Shown piece by piece: positions 16,093-25,087 of a stretch of DNA of 59,143 nucleotides; position 1 is the first letter of the stretch, and the number at the start of each line of letters is the position of its first letter. The notes beneath the pieces were generated by a model, which was given only the letters and a program-made list of their open reading frames with translations, ran no database searches and had not been told where the DNA came from. The position numbers and the translations under genes are program-made. The DNA is from Clostridiales bacterium (GTDB lineage: Bacteria > Bacillota > Clostridia > Peptostreptococcales > NVVX01): assembly GCA_021129775.1 (NCBI GenBank), contig JAJOKP010000026.1:1-59143 (forward strand), in the 5' to 3' direction.

Positions 16093-18012
16093 CTAAAGAG
16101 CAACTATTTCTCCTGCATTTTCAATGCTATAGCCTTCCAGTTTCTTGAGTTCAGAAGCAAAACAATCTGATTTCAATATCTCAATGAAATTCTTTATTCT
16201 TTCCTCTTCAAGAAATTCATTGTGTATCACAAAATCATATTCTTCTTCACCAACAGGAACAAATTCCAATCCCATAGCGACAGCAGCAGATTTAATTCCA
16301 AGTCCAACGTCTGCTGAGCCAGACGAAACAGCAGAGGCTACCATCATATGGGTTGTCATTTCCCTTTCATACCCTATTATCTTAGCTGAATCTAATCCTA
16401 ATTCTTTTATTTTATAATCTAGAAGTATTCTAGTTCCCGAGCCTTTTTGTCTATTTACAAATATAATATTATCATTAACCAAATCGCTAACATCCTTAAT
16501 CTTCTTAGGGTTTCCTTTTGCTACCATCAACCCCTGCTCACGCTTTACTCCTTTTATTATAGAAACATCTTGATTCTTCAAATATCTCTTTATATATTCA
16601 GTGTTATAGTTTCCAGTTTTCTCATCAAGTAAGTGTATAGGAGCAATATGCGTTTCTCCTCTTTTCATTGCCATAATACCGCCTAGACTCCCAACATGCG
16701 CTGATGATAAGCTGGACTGTCTATTCCTCTCAGCAATTAGTGAGGCTATTACGTCCATGATCACATCATGACTCCCAATGGACACAATAGTGTTGTTTAT
16801 TGTGTCAATGTCTTTTAGTAACTCTATTTTAATTGTTTCGCCTGCTTCAATACCCTCGGTTTCTTTGTTGATAATAGCTACTCCATCAGCTTTTACAAGT
16901 GACATAGTTACTCCTGCACCTCTATTTAGAGGTGTTGTTATTAGTTTCCCGGAAACATTCCCCAATTTCATTCTTACAAACTCTAAATTCTTAAGGGATG
17001 AAACTAATCTTCTAGATATTATTGCATCAACAATTTCTTTTTTTTGTTCTTTTGTTTTTAAATACTCTGCGATTAATGGTTCTACTATTTGACTAAAGAC
17101 AATGTATGCGGAAACAGGGTAACCTGGTACGCCTATAATCGGTTTATTATTTATGACTCCAATTATCGCAGGTTTTCCTGGCTTTATGGCTATTCCATGA
17201 ACTATTATCTCGCCTAGCTCTTTAATTATGCTTGAGATATAATCTTCTCTCCCTGCTGATGTCCCTGCAATAACAACTACAATGTCATTTTCTTTTGTTG
17301 CCTCTACTATTCTTTGCTTAATTAGTTCATAATCATCTATTATTGGCTTATATCTATTAGGTTTTGCACCAATTTTCTTTGTCATTGCAATAAACATTCT
17401 GGAATTAGAGTCTATAATTTTCCCCTCTTCTATTTTGTCTTCTGCTTCAATAATCTCTGTTCCTGTCGATAAAATTCCGATTAGTGGCTTTTTAATGACT
17501 TCTATTTCTGTGATACCTCCACAGAGTAACGAGCCAATGTCAAAAGGATTAATCTGATGGCGACTAGGCACTATCATTTCACTAACTACAATATCTTCAC
17601 CTATTGGTCTAATATGTTGCCAAGGTGACGCCGCTTTGATGATTTTTACTCGCTCATTGTCCACATAAATCACGTCTTCTATCATTATTACACTATCGAA
17701 TGGATTTTCAATTACATCTCCAGTATCCACATAAATAAAGTCTTGATTTATTTTTAAAGCAATAGGATTTCTTTCATCTGCACCAAATGTTCTCTTTGCT
17801 ATCACAGAAATCCCATCCATCGCAGATGCATTGAAGTATGGCGAAGAAATTCTAGCATATACAGGCTTATACGTGATTCTATCAAGTGCATCATCTACTG
17901 TTAGGATTTCCGTTTTTGGTTTGTACAATTCTAAAGCGAATTTCTCTAGCATTTTTTCTTTAGCCTCATTTAAGTCTATATTCGATAAATAGACATTTCT
18001 ATCAAATTTCAT
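16093..18012 (-). CDS. MoeA-type molybdopterin biosynthesis protein fused to a binding-protein-like domain
   Basis: A 639-residue fusion. Residues 1 to about 400 are a MoeA domain (metal insertion into adenylated molybdopterin): STGTEIIEAEDKI, VVIAGTSAGREDY, GKPAIIGVINNKPIIGVPGY. From about 410 a periplasmic-binding-protein-like domain follows, starting GSHDVIMDVIASLIAERN and including NRQKGSGTRILLDY and SGSADVGLGIKSAA, the COG1910 type found in ModE-like and MoeA fusions. The second domain has no signal peptide and so is intracellular, perhaps sensing or handing over oxyanion. A second stand-alone MoeA is encoded just upstream; two copies may separate Mo from W insertion. Confidence 0.85.
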   Translation of the reverse strand: MKFDRNVYLSNIDLNEAKEKMLEKFALELYKPKTEILTVDDALDRITYKPVYARISSPYFNASAMDGISVIAKRTFGADERNPIALKINQDFIYVDTGDVIENPFDSVIMIEDVIYVDNERVKIIKAASPWQHIRPIGEDIVVSEMIVPSRHQINPFDIGSLLCGGITEIEVIKKPLIGILSTGTEIIEAEDKIEEGKIIDSNSRMFIAMTKKIGAKPNRYKPIIDDYELIKQRIVEATKENDIVVVIAGTSAGREDYISSIIKELGEIIVHGIAIKPGKPAIIGVINNKPIIGVPGYPVSAYIVFSQIVEPLIAEYLKTKEQKKEIVDAIISRRLVSSLKNLEFVRMKLGNVSGKLITTPLNRGAGVTMSLVKADGVAIINKETEGIEAGETIKIELLKDIDTINNTIVSIGSHDVIMDVIASLIAERNRQSSLSSAHVGSLGGIMAMKRGETHIAPIHLLDEKTGNYNTEYIKRYLKNQDVSIIKGVKREQGLMVAKGNPKKIKDVSDLVNDNIIFVNRQKGSGTRILLDYKIKELGLDSAKIIGYEREMTTHMMVASAVSSGSADVGLGIKSAAVAMGLEFVPVGEEEYDFVIHNEFLEEERIKNFIEILKSDCFASELKKLEGYSIENAGEIVAL

Positions 18013-18151
18013 TTTATTCTCCTCTCATTCTGCAACATTACCCCTTGTTCCTCTAAGACGTTTTTGTGTGTATTTTGCATTTCACAGCGTATACAACCTG
18101 TCGAGCGAAACGTCCCCACAACATGCACACGGCGTATACAGGCAGTCCCTA

Positions 18152-19381
18152 CTAAAATGCGTAAACTGTTACTTTCTCACCTTTTAATACCCCTTCTTTG
18201 TTCATATCAATAACTATATAACCTTTAGCTCTTGATAACAAGGTTATCATCCCCGATTTACCATAAATAGGAGTCGCTAGGTATCCATCAGCAGTTTTCT
18301 CAACCGTGACCATTTGATAGGTTTCCTTTCCTTGTGCGGAGTGAATGTTTGTAGAAAGTTCTGCTTCAATTCCATACTCAATTTCTTTTTCTATACTCTG
18401 TATGTACTTCACAAAATAATCTACCATCACTTTAAAAACAATCATTGCAGACACAGGCTGTCCTGGCAGACCTAAAACTAAACTATTATCAACTTTTGCG
18501 ATAATTGTAGGCTTACCAGGTTTTATTGCCAACCCATGTATAAACACCTCTGACTTGTCGACTGACTCTATTACAGCCCTAGTTATGTCTTTTATTCCAA
18601 CTGAACTCCCGCCAGAAATAATAACAATATCACTGTTTTTCAAACTCCCTTTTAGTTCCTTTTGCAAGAGTTCAAATTCATCTCTAACTACAGTTTTTTT
18701 AGTGACCGCACACCCTAGTTGTTCTGCCATTATTGTTAACGTATATGTGTTAATATCTCTTATTTGTCCTAGGTTCACTTCTTCATTAGTTCCAACAATT
18801 TCGTCTCCAGTAGAAATAATTGCAATTGAAGGCTTTTTGTATATTTTTACTCGACCTAATCCCACAGATGCTAAAACTCCTATATCTTGCGGTCGTAGAA
18901 CTTGTCCTTTAGTTAGCACTGTTTCATTTTCAAAAATATCGTCACCTATATCAACTACATTCTCTTTTACAGTCACCGAGCCCATAACAGCTAAACTTTC
19001 TTTATCTAGCATCTCTGTATATTCTACCATTATAACTGCATCTGCACCTTCTGGAAGCATTCCTCCTGTTGGAACATAGACAGCTTGATTTTCAACTATA
19101 TCAATTTCTGCACCCTTTCCCATATATACTTCACCAACAATGTCTAAAAAAGCAGGTAAGCTTTCACTAGCTCCGTATGTATCTTTAGCTAAAACAGCAT
19201 ACCCATCTACTGTTGATCTTCTGAAATGGGGAACGTTATTTTTCGACAAAACATCTTCTGCTAATACCCTATCTGCTGAATGATAAATCTCTACTAATTC
19301 GCTACCTAATCTAAATGAACTAAAACGGTCCATGATTTTTCTTCGTGCATTCGCAACACTACTACCTTCAAACATTTTCAT
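18152..19381 (-). CDS. moeA: Molybdopterin molybdenumtransferase MoeA
   Basis: A stand-alone MoeA/gephyrin-E homologue (409 aa) that inserts molybdate or tungstate into activated molybdopterin. Motifs: FRRSTVDGYAVLAKDTYGAS, VPTGGMLPEGADAVIM, AIISTGDEIVG, ISGGSSVGIKD and GLPGQPVSAMIVF. Length is normal. The ribosome binding site before the ATG is weak (GGGTAAATAG); an inverted repeat sits just upstream (19393-19422). It is separated by 139 nt from the fusion gene below and by 149 nt from tupC above, so it may have its own promoter. Confidence 0.92.
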   Translation of the reverse strand: MKMFEGSSVANARRKIMDRFSSFRLGSELVEIYHSADRVLAEDVLSKNNVPHFRRSTVDGYAVLAKDTYGASESLPAFLDIVGEVYMGKGAEIDIVENQAVYVPTGGMLPEGADAVIMVEYTEMLDKESLAVMGSVTVKENVVDIGDDIFENETVLTKGQVLRPQDIGVLASVGLGRVKIYKKPSIAIISTGDEIVGTNEEVNLGQIRDINTYTLTIMAEQLGCAVTKKTVVRDEFELLQKELKGSLKNSDIVIISGGSSVGIKDITRAVIESVDKSEVFIHGLAIKPGKPTIIAKVDNSLVLGLPGQPVSAMIVFKVMVDYFVKYIQSIEKEIEYGIEAELSTNIHSAQGKETYQMVTVEKTADGYLATPIYGKSGMITLLSRAKGYIVIDMNKEGVLKGEKVTVYAF

Positions 19382-19392
19382 CTATTTACCCA

Positions 19393-19422
19393 GTATAGTG
19401 ATTTAATACCTAGTCACTATAC
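19393..19422. repeat. Inverted repeat before moeA
   Basis: GTATAGTGA (19393-19401) and TCACTATAC (19414-19422) are perfectly complementary around a 12-nt spacer, 12 bases before the moeA start. A second pair, GTTGGTT near 19440 with AACCAAC near 19482, lies upstream. They could be an operator, a leader structure limiting moeA translation, or the weak end of tupC. No T-run follows on the minus strand. Confidence 0.45.
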
Positions 19423-19530
19423 ATTCCCTTTCTGATATGTTGGTTTCTGGCAACAATTAGTATCGATTATTCCAAAATAACCAACCACATCTATGCCACT
19501 GAAAAAGTTGACAACAACCCCATCTCTTCG

Positions 19531-20292
19531 TCAACTAATATTGTACTCAAACGCTAAAAACTTTTTCGTTTTTTCTTCTTTAGGTTTTGAAATTATTTCT
19601 TTAGCATCTCCGCATTCAATTATTTTTCCTGCTTTTATAAAAATAACTTGATCACATAATCTCCTTGCCTGCCCTACATTATGTGTTGCTATTATTACTG
19701 TTATTCGTTTCAAATTACTCCTTACTGCTATTGCACTTTCTATTAGTTCAACAAAGTTTGGGTCAATATTAGCTGTAGGTTCGTCTAGCAAAAGTAACTC
19801 AGGTTCGAAAACTAATGCCCTAGCAAGCGCTACTTTTTGCGCTTCTCCGCCAGACAAGTTTCTAGCTTGTTGATTTCTTAGGTGATAAATATCAAATTCA
19901 GCCATAATATGATCTATCTTTTTATTTATCTCTACTTTGTTAATTTTTCTGAGCCTTAACGGATATGCAATATTATAAGATACTGTGTTATTTAGCAAGT
20001 ACGGACGTTGACTTGCGTAAGTAATTTTTTTCAACAATTCTTCATCTGACGACTTATCATTATAATATACTTCACCTTCTGTGCTATTTGTTAGCCCTGC
20101 AATAATCTTAAGCATTGTAGTTTTACCTGCGCCGTTGGATCCAATAATCCCATGAATTTTATTAGATTCAAACGCAAATTTATCAATTTTCAAAACGGTA
20201 TTAGCCTTATTTTTTTTTCTTCTTGCAGATTCGTTCTGCTTAGTATTACTGGATTCATATTTTTTAATTACTGAATTTAGTTTGATATTCAT
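19531..20292 (-). CDS. tupC: Tungstate ABC transporter ATPase
   Basis: A 253-residue ABC ATPase: Walker A GSNGAGKTT, Q-loop YASQRPYL, signature LSGGEAQKVALARAL, Walker B LLLLDEPTANID, and a switch His in IATHNVGQARR. It energises the TupAB tungstate importer. The start ATGA overlaps the tupB stop by four bases. An insert rich in Lys/Arg (ARRKKNKAN) near residue 25 is unusual but leaves the fold intact. Tungstate rather than molybdate is inferred from the TupA protein upstream. Confidence 0.9.
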   Translation of the reverse strand: MNIKLNSVIKKYESSNTKQNESARRKKNKANTVLKIDKFAFESNKIHGIIGSNGAGKTTMLKIIAGLTNSTEGEVYYNDKSSDEELLKKITYASQRPYLLNNTVSYNIAYPLRLRKINKVEINKKIDHIMAEFDIYHLRNQQARNLSGGEAQKVALARALVFEPELLLLDEPTANIDPNFVELIESAIAVRSNLKRITVIIATHNVGQARRLCDQVIFIKAGKIIECGDAKEIISKPKEEKTKKFLAFEYNIS

Positions 20293-20984
20293 CTTCTGTC
20301 CCCCATAACGTACTTGTAGAGAATTGAGTTGGTAATAAATGAAATAGAAAGAAGTACAATTCCCATTGCAATCGATGTTGCATAATTTCCCATACTATGA
20401 TTCATTGCTATAAAAGTGGTCATAACTCTTGTATGCCCTTTTATGTTCCCTCCTACAATCATTACCGCACCAACTTCTGAAATAGCTCTACCAAAACCTG
20501 TTGCAATTGCAACAAGCATTGTAACTTTCATTTCTCGTATCAACAAGAAAAGCGTGTCTACCTTGTTGCCTCCAAGCGTTTTGCATATTTCTTTTACTTC
20601 TTCGCCTCTCTCTTTTGAGCTACTAAATATTATACCTGTAATAATTGGTGTTACTAATAAAGTCTGAGCTATAATCATTCCTGTTGTCGAAAAAAGCAAG
20701 CTGAAACTTCCTAGCGGACCTCGTCTTGAAATCATTATCGCTACAAGCAAGCCTACTACAACAGGTGGGAGGCTCATGCATGTGTATAAGAACCTTCCCA
20801 CAATGTTTTTATACTTGAAACTCTTAAGCCCTAAAATAAAGCCTAAAGGCACTCCAAATAAAGTAGCAATTAATGTAGAAGTAAATGAAACATATATTGA
20901 CAAAAATATAATAGAATATAGTTGCCTGTCCCCGCTAAGTAGTAATTTGAATGCTTCAATTATGCCATTTAATATATGTTCCAT
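20289..20984 (-). CDS. tupB: Tungstate ABC transporter permease
   Basis: A 231-residue permease with about five membrane helices and the cytoplasmic EAA-type loop (EEVKEICKTLGGNKVDTLFL) that docks to the ATPase. It resembles TupB/WtpB. The start at ATG 20984 is chosen because GGATGGAGGAGTATA stands directly before it; a longer in-frame start would include that site. It overlaps tupC by 4 nt. The 155-nt gap to tupA holds a dispersed repeat copy, so tupA and tupBC could differ in expression. Confidence 0.9.
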   Translation of the reverse strand: MEHILNGIIEAFKLLLSGDRQLYSIIFLSIYVSFTSTLIATLFGVPLGFILGLKSFKYKNIVGRFLYTCMSLPPVVVGLLVAIMISRRGPLGSFSLLFSTTGMIIAQTLLVTPIITGIIFSSSKERGEEVKEICKTLGGNKVDTLFLLIREMKVTMLVAIATGFGRAISEVGAVMIVGGNIKGHTRVMTTFIAMNHSMGNYATSIAMGIVLLSISFITNSILYKYVMGDRR

Positions 20985-21021
20985 TATACTCCTCCATCCT
21001 TTCATATTTATATAACTAATA

Positions 21022-21060
21022 GAGACCCATTCGACTCGCAGGCTGGTCTCAGGGTGACAA
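21022..21060. repeat. Dispersed repeat, copy 1
   Basis: GAGACCCATTCGACTCGC followed by a short variable loop and CAGGGTGACAA. Near-identical copies occur at 28509-28546 and, more diverged, at 29537-29569. All lie between genes, here between tupB and tupA. The sequence resembles a short repeat found in the intergenic regions of many bacteria. Confidence 0.7.
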
Positions 21061-21139
21061 TGAACCTGCTCCTCTCGTCCCTAAACGCTTGTACACTATG
21101 GTAATGAAATACAAAATGCTAAGCAGAACATATGAAGAC

Positions 21140-21976
21140 TTACTCTGCATTTGGAATAAACAGAGCTTCTCCAAACTTCTCTACTCCAAATCCTGCAATT
21201 AGCTCCTGTGCTTCATCTGATAATATCCAATTTACAAATTCCATTGCACCTTCATTATTGATAGCTTCATTTTTTTCAGGGTTTATTGGTATTATACCAT
21301 ATTGGTTAAATAATTTTGAATCTCCTTCTAATAATACAACTAAATCAATTGTTTCGCTTAACGCTAAGAAAGTTGCTCTATCTGTCAAAGTATATGCCTG
21401 CTTTTCATCAGCCATTTGAATTACGTCCCCCATGCCTCTTCCTGCTGAAACGTACCAGTCCCCAGATGGTTCAATACCAGCTTCAGCCCATAAATTTCTT
21501 TCTTTTGTATGAGTTCCCGAATCGTCACCTCTTGATACAAAAAAAAATTCTCCTTTGGCAATAAGCTTAACCCCAGCAATAACATCGGCTTTAGCTTCAG
21601 TTAACAAATTAACTGGATCATCTTTAGGTCCTATTATGACAAAGTCATTATACATTACTTCAAATCTTTCTGTCCCATGCCCTTCTTCAACGAAAGTAAT
21701 CTCTCTTTGCTTGGCATGTACTAATAAAACGTCTGCCTCACCATCTCTGCCCATTTGAAGTGCTTTACCAGTACCAACTGCAACCACTTTAACTTCAATA
21801 CCTGTTTCCTCTTCAAATACTGGAATAATAGCGTCTAATAATCCACTGTTTTCAGTACTTGTAGTTGTAGCTAAAATGATGCTTCCTGCATCTTTTGGAG
21901 CGCACCCAAATAATACTACACCGCTCAACATTAAAATCAAAAAAACACTCGCTACTCTTTTGTAACTTTTTCGCAT
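21140..21976 (-). CDS. tupA: Tungstate-binding lipoprotein
   Basis: A 278-residue extracytoplasmic binding protein with a lipoprotein signal (MLSGVVLFGCAPKD). The TupA signature is clear: TTTSTENSGLLDAIIPVFEE, VKVVAVGTGKALQMGRDGEA and VMYNDFVIIGPKDDP, with TTSTENSG forming the oxyanion site. TupA binds tungstate in strong preference to molybdate in characterised members. The ribosome binding site AGGAGGATTATTT is strong. The gene is preceded by a leader with an intrinsic terminator (22016-22073), so expression is probably controlled after transcription starts. Confidence 0.93.
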   Translation of the reverse strand: MRKSYKRVASVFLILMLSGVVLFGCAPKDAGSIILATTTSTENSGLLDAIIPVFEEETGIEVKVVAVGTGKALQMGRDGEADVLLVHAKQREITFVEEGHGTERFEVMYNDFVIIGPKDDPVNLLTEAKADVIAGVKLIAKGEFFFVSRGDDSGTHTKERNLWAEAGIEPSGDWYVSAGRGMGDVIQMADEKQAYTLTDRATFLALSETIDLVVLLEGDSKLFNQYGIIPINPEKNEAINNEGAMEFVNWILSDEAQELIAGFGVEKFGEALFIPNAE

Positions 21977-22015
21977 AAATAATCCTCCTAATCTTCTTAG
22001 TATGTCTTTTTGTAC

Positions 22016-22140
22016 AAAAAAACACCATAGAAAGGAATATAGTGCATATTATTTTCCTTTCCAAATACGGGTGGCATAGAAGTTTCCCTTTATCCCAATA
22101 GGTCAGTAATTCATAGCATTGCCTTAGAATCAAAGACTCG
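22016..22140 (-). promoter_or_regulatory. Tungstate-transporter leader with intrinsic terminator (attenuator or riboswitch candidate)
   Basis: On the minus strand CACC (22073-22070) pairs with GGTG (22026-22023), and inside it GAAAGGAA (22061-22054) pairs with TTCCTTTC (22037-22030). The stem base is followed at once by seven T residues (22022-22016). The terminator ends 25 nt before the tupA ribosome binding site. About 70 nt upstream on the transcript lie G- and C-rich blocks (GGGATAAAGGGAAAC, GCCACCCG) that overlap the terminator's 5' arm and could compete with it. I cannot match this to a known riboswitch; a molybdenum/tungsten cofactor or oxyanion ligand would fit the genes. Within the 310-nt gap the mogA promoter lies on the other strand. 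Confidence 0.55.
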
Positions 22141-22224
22141 AAAAATATATATTAAATTTTCACCTGCATACATACTATTCTTCATTGAAAATAAATCTCC
22201 TTCTATTATTTGATATTTTTTTAT

Positions 22225-22253
22225 CAATCATCTTTTTTTATTTGTGCTATAAT
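22225..22253 (+). promoter_or_regulatory. Extended -10 promoter of mogA
   Basis: TGCTATAAT (TATAAT at 22248-22253) gives an extended -10 about 34 nt before the mogA start. The -35 (CAATCA, 17 nt upstream) is poor, as is usual when the extended -10 is present. Confidence 0.55.
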
Positions 22254-22286
22254 TACATTAGACTGATTTAGAAGGGAGAAAGATAC

Positions 22287-22787
22287 ATGTTTAAAGTAGG
22301 TATAATTACAGCAAGTGACAAAGGTTTTAGAGGTGAACGCGAGGATATAAGTGGCGAATTAATAAAAAAAATGATGTCAGATGCAGAATATTCAATCTCA
22401 AAATATATTGTACTTCCAGACGAAAAAAAAATGATTTCAGATGAACTTATTAATATGTCTAATAATCTTAAACTTGATTTAGTACTAACAACTGGGGGTA
22501 CTGGTTTTTCCCCTAGAGATACTACCCCCGAAGCCACCTTAGAAGTAATAGATAGAAACGCCCCTGGAATTGCCGAAGCTATGAGATATCATTCACTTAA
22601 AATTACGCCTAAGGCTATGCTAAGTAGAGCTGTTTCAGGTATAAGAGGTAGTACATTGATTATCAACTTACCTGGTAGTCCGACGGCAGTAAAAGAAAAT
22701 CTTGAATTTATTTTACCTGCACTACAGCATGGTTTAGAAATACTTAAAGGACTTGCAAGCGAGTGTGCTACGAGAACTAATCCGTAG
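22287..22787 (+). CDS. mogA: Molybdopterin adenylyltransferase-like protein MogA/MoaB
   Basis: A 166-residue MogA/MoaB-fold protein that adenylates molybdopterin before metal insertion by MoeA. Motifs: LTTGGTGFSPRDTTPEAT and the product-binding INLPGSPTAVKENLEFILP. The ribosome binding site GAAGGGAGAAAG is good. Transcribed divergently from tupABC and the rest of the cofactor cluster; its 3' end overlaps by 11 bp the convergent end of the binding-protein gene at 22777. MoaB and MogA cannot be told apart from sequence alone. Confidence 0.9.
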   Translation: MFKVGIITASDKGFRGEREDISGELIKKMMSDAEYSISKYIVLPDEKKMISDELINMSNNLKLDLVLTTGGTGFSPRDTTPEATLEVIDRNAPGIAEAMRYHSLKITPKAMLSRAVSGIRGSTLIINLPGSPTAVKENLEFILPALQHGLEILKGLASECATRTNP

Positions 22788-24408
22788 TAAAATACCATTC
22801 CTCAATTCCATAAAATATATTATGAAATTGAGGATTTATCAAGCCTTCAACCCTACTATCCATAACTATCGCTTGATGCTCAAAAAACAAACAAAAATAC
22901 AACAAGTTGTCACTTAAATATTTTTGGACGAGTTGAGAGTTTTTGCGAAATTCTTCTCTTTCAATTGAGTTTGTAACATTTTCAAGTTTATTATCTAGTT
23001 CTTCACTTTGGTAATTTATAATATTTGTATTTTCAATTTCAGATGAATGAAAAGCAAATAATAAGTCATGAATCTCAGACAATTGCCATCCCACTAGAAT
23101 AAGGTCAAAATCGCTTAAGCTAATACTTTCATTAAATCTTTCCCATTCTAGAATTTCAATTTCTAACTTTATTCCTACTTCTTCTAGCATTTCCTTAATA
23201 TGATAAGCTGTTTTTTTACGCGTAGGATTCCCTTCATTTGTAATCAGCCTAAATACCAACTCTTCACCTTGCACACTTTCTCTTATTCCTGTATCTATGT
23301 TTATTCTATATCCTGCCTCATCTAGCAACATACCCGCAACTTCGAAGTCATGTGCAAATTTATATGCTCCTTCATAATAAAGCCAAGAGTTAGGATTTAC
23401 AGGGATATCTACTATTGTTGCATATCCTGAATGTACTCTACTAATTAGTCTATGTCTATCTATTGCGTATGAAATTGCTTTTCTTACATTTAAGCTGTTT
23501 AGTTTCTCGTTTAAGAAATTAAATCCAAGAAACTCAATATTGTTCGTAATAAACTCGTGTACTCGTAAATTTTCGCTCTCGTAATACCTCCGCCAATCAG
23601 TGTCTACTAGCTGCGCAAAATTAATATCTGCACTATCCAATAAAGAAATCTGAGCGCTCATATCTGGTACTACCCTAACTTCAATTTTTTCGATGTTAGG
23701 CAATTGTCCCCAATATCTATCATTTTTAACTAAAGTAAAACGTCGCATTCTTGAATAATCTTCAAGTTTATACATCCCTGTACCAACTAATGGGAAATCG
23801 TTTGAATGTAATTTATCCATGTTCCCATCTAAAAATAAGTGACTTGGTAAAATTGGAAAAGTCATCAATTCAAGTGCATTCCCAAATTGTTCTTTTAGCC
23901 TTACCGTAACTGTATTATCATCTATGCTTACCCTTGAAACAACATCGAAAATATTTTCATATGGCGAATGTATTTTTTTATCTTTGTACATTTTTTCAAT
24001 AATTCCAAAAGTAAAAACAATATCGTCTACTGAAAACTTTTCACCATCATGCCAATATATGTCGCTATTAATTGTGAATTCAATACTTTTCCCATCTTCT
24101 GATATTTCCCATTTCTCTGCAATTTGTGGTGTAATGTTCATTTCTTCATCAAAAGACACTAAACTCTCATATAATAGTCTGTGAACTTGCATCAAGCTCC
24201 TATTATTATTTAGCAAGGGATTAAGTGTTTTAAACCGAGTAACGGACATTATCAGTTTGTCTTCTTCATTCCTAATAATATCTAATGTCTCATCCTTATC
24301 ACCATCGTCAATTTCTAGATTAGGAAGCTGAAACATCTCATTATTGCAGCCTATAATCATAGTCCCTGGCACCATTATTAAAATAATTAGTAAGTATATT
24401 CTTCTCAT
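22777..24408 (-). CDS. ABC transporter substrate-binding lipoprotein, family 5 (peptide/nickel type)
   Basis: A 543-residue extracytoplasmic solute-binding protein. The signal peptide ends VPGTMIIGCNNE (lipid Cys about 21). Family-5 features: NPLLNNNRSLMQVHRLLYES, EKWEISEDGKSIEFTI, WHDGEKFSVDDIVFTF and RKAISYAIDRHRLI, as in OppA/DppA/NikA. No permease or ATPase genes are adjacent, so it is an orphan; the substrate may be a peptide, a metal chelate or something else. The start ATG 24408 is supported by AAGGA nine bases upstream. It ends convergent with mogA, where a 14-bp inverted repeat (22800-22833) inside the coding end may help stop transcription. Confidence 0.85.
   Translation of the reverse strand: MRRIYLLIILIMVPGTMIIGCNNEMFQLPNLEIDDGDKDETLDIIRNEEDKLIMSVTRFKTLNPLLNNNRSLMQVHRLLYESLVSFDEEMNITPQIAEKWEISEDGKSIEFTINSDIYWHDGEKFSVDDIVFTFGIIEKMYKDKKIHSPYENIFDVVSRVSIDDNTVTVRLKEQFGNALELMTFPILPSHLFLDGNMDKLHSNDFPLVGTGMYKLEDYSRMRRFTLVKNDRYWGQLPNIEKIEVRVVPDMSAQISLLDSADINFAQLVDTDWRRYYESENLRVHEFITNNIEFLGFNFLNEKLNSLNVRKAISYAIDRHRLISRVHSGYATIVDIPVNPNSWLYYEGAYKFAHDFEVAGMLLDEAGYRINIDTGIRESVQGEELVFRLITNEGNPTRKKTAYHIKEMLEEVGIKLEIEILEWERFNESISLSDFDLILVGWQLSEIHDLLFAFHSSEIENTNIINYQSEELDNKLENVTNSIEREEFRKNSQLVQKYLSDNLLYFCLFFEHQAIVMDSRVEGLINPQFHNIFYGIEEWYFTTD
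22800..22833. terminator. Inverted repeat between convergent mogA and binding-protein gene
   Basis: CCTCAATTCCATAA (22800-22813) is complementary, with one mismatch, to TTATGAAATTGAGG (22820-22833) around a short loop. It lies 12 nt past the mogA stop, inside the last codons of the convergent gene. No T-run follows on either strand, so a terminator role is only possible. Confidence 0.35.
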
Positions 24409-24442
24409 ATAAGTCATTCCTTTGTTTGAGCTAAGAGCTAAT

Positions 24443-24504
24443 GGGGTCAGGGTTGAAAAATTTAATCACCCGGGGTGTCATGACACCCCTTCAACCCTGA
24501 CCCC
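24443..24504. repeat. GGGGTC-ended palindromic repeat, copy 1
   Basis: GGGGTCAGGGTTGAA (24443-24457) and its exact complement (24490-24504) enclose a second perfect hairpin, GGGGTGTCATGACACCCC (24472-24489). It lies between the transglycosylase and binding-protein genes. The outer motif recurs, with other stems, at 31765, 35384 and 52683. Confidence 0.85.
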
Positions 24505-24511
24505 TTGACCC

Positions 24512-25075
24512 CTACTCTCGGTAAATAATTTTGTATATTTTATAATCTCTCGATACTCTTTTATAGTATGTTTTTGTTTCAGGAAACGGGATTATATTCA
24601 AGGCAACTCCATCCAAACTATATTCGGGATTTGCAAGCCAACTCCGTACATTTCCATTCCCCGCATTATACGCGGAAATAATAAGTTTAAGGTCACCATT
24701 GAATTTGTTATTAAGAAAATTAAGGTACCACGTCCCTATTCTAATGTTTATTCTAGGGTCAAATAGCATTTCTTCATTAAAATTTGATATTTTTAACCGC
24801 TCTGCGGCCCATTTACCTGTAAGTGGCATAATCTGCATTAAGCCACTAGCACCTTTTACCGAAACAGCATCAGTATCAAATCCACTTTCGTTTCTCATTA
24901 TTGATGCCACTAGATATGGATCCAAATTGTTTTTCTCGGAATATTCTATTATTAAATCGTAATAATGAATTGGATATATAGCTTTAAGTATTCTTCTACT
25001 GTTTAAAATGATTAAAAGGCATATCACTACAACGACTATACATATTATTTTTTTGCGATTATTACTGCTATGCAT
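24512..25075 (-). CDS. Lytic transglycosylase, SLT domain
   Basis: A 187-residue membrane-anchored muramidase-type enzyme that cuts peptidoglycan glycan strands with release of 1,6-anhydromuropeptides. One N-terminal helix (IICIVVVVICLLIILN) is followed by the soluble lytic transglycosylase fold: ASIMRNESGFD with the catalytic Glu, ASGLMQIMPLTG and IISAYNAGNGNV. The start at ATG 25075 is chosen because GGAGG lies five bases upstream. It begins 12 nt behind coaE, so coaE, polA and this gene probably form one transcript. Confidence 0.9.
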   Translation of the reverse strand: MHSSNNRKKIICIVVVVICLLIILNSRRILKAIYPIHYYDLIIEYSEKNNLDPYLVASIMRNESGFDTDAVSVKGASGLMQIMPLTGKWAAERLKISNFNEEMLFDPRINIRIGTWYLNFLNNKFNGDLKLIISAYNAGNGNVRSWLANPEYSLDGVALNIIPFPETKTYYKRVSRDYKIYKIIYRE

Positions 25076-25087
25076 CATGTCCTCCAT

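Noticed and set aside
21852-22133. 93-codon minus-strand frame overlapping tupA and its leader
   Set aside because: It covers the terminator hairpin and the tupA signal peptide in another frame; better explained by leader plus tupA.
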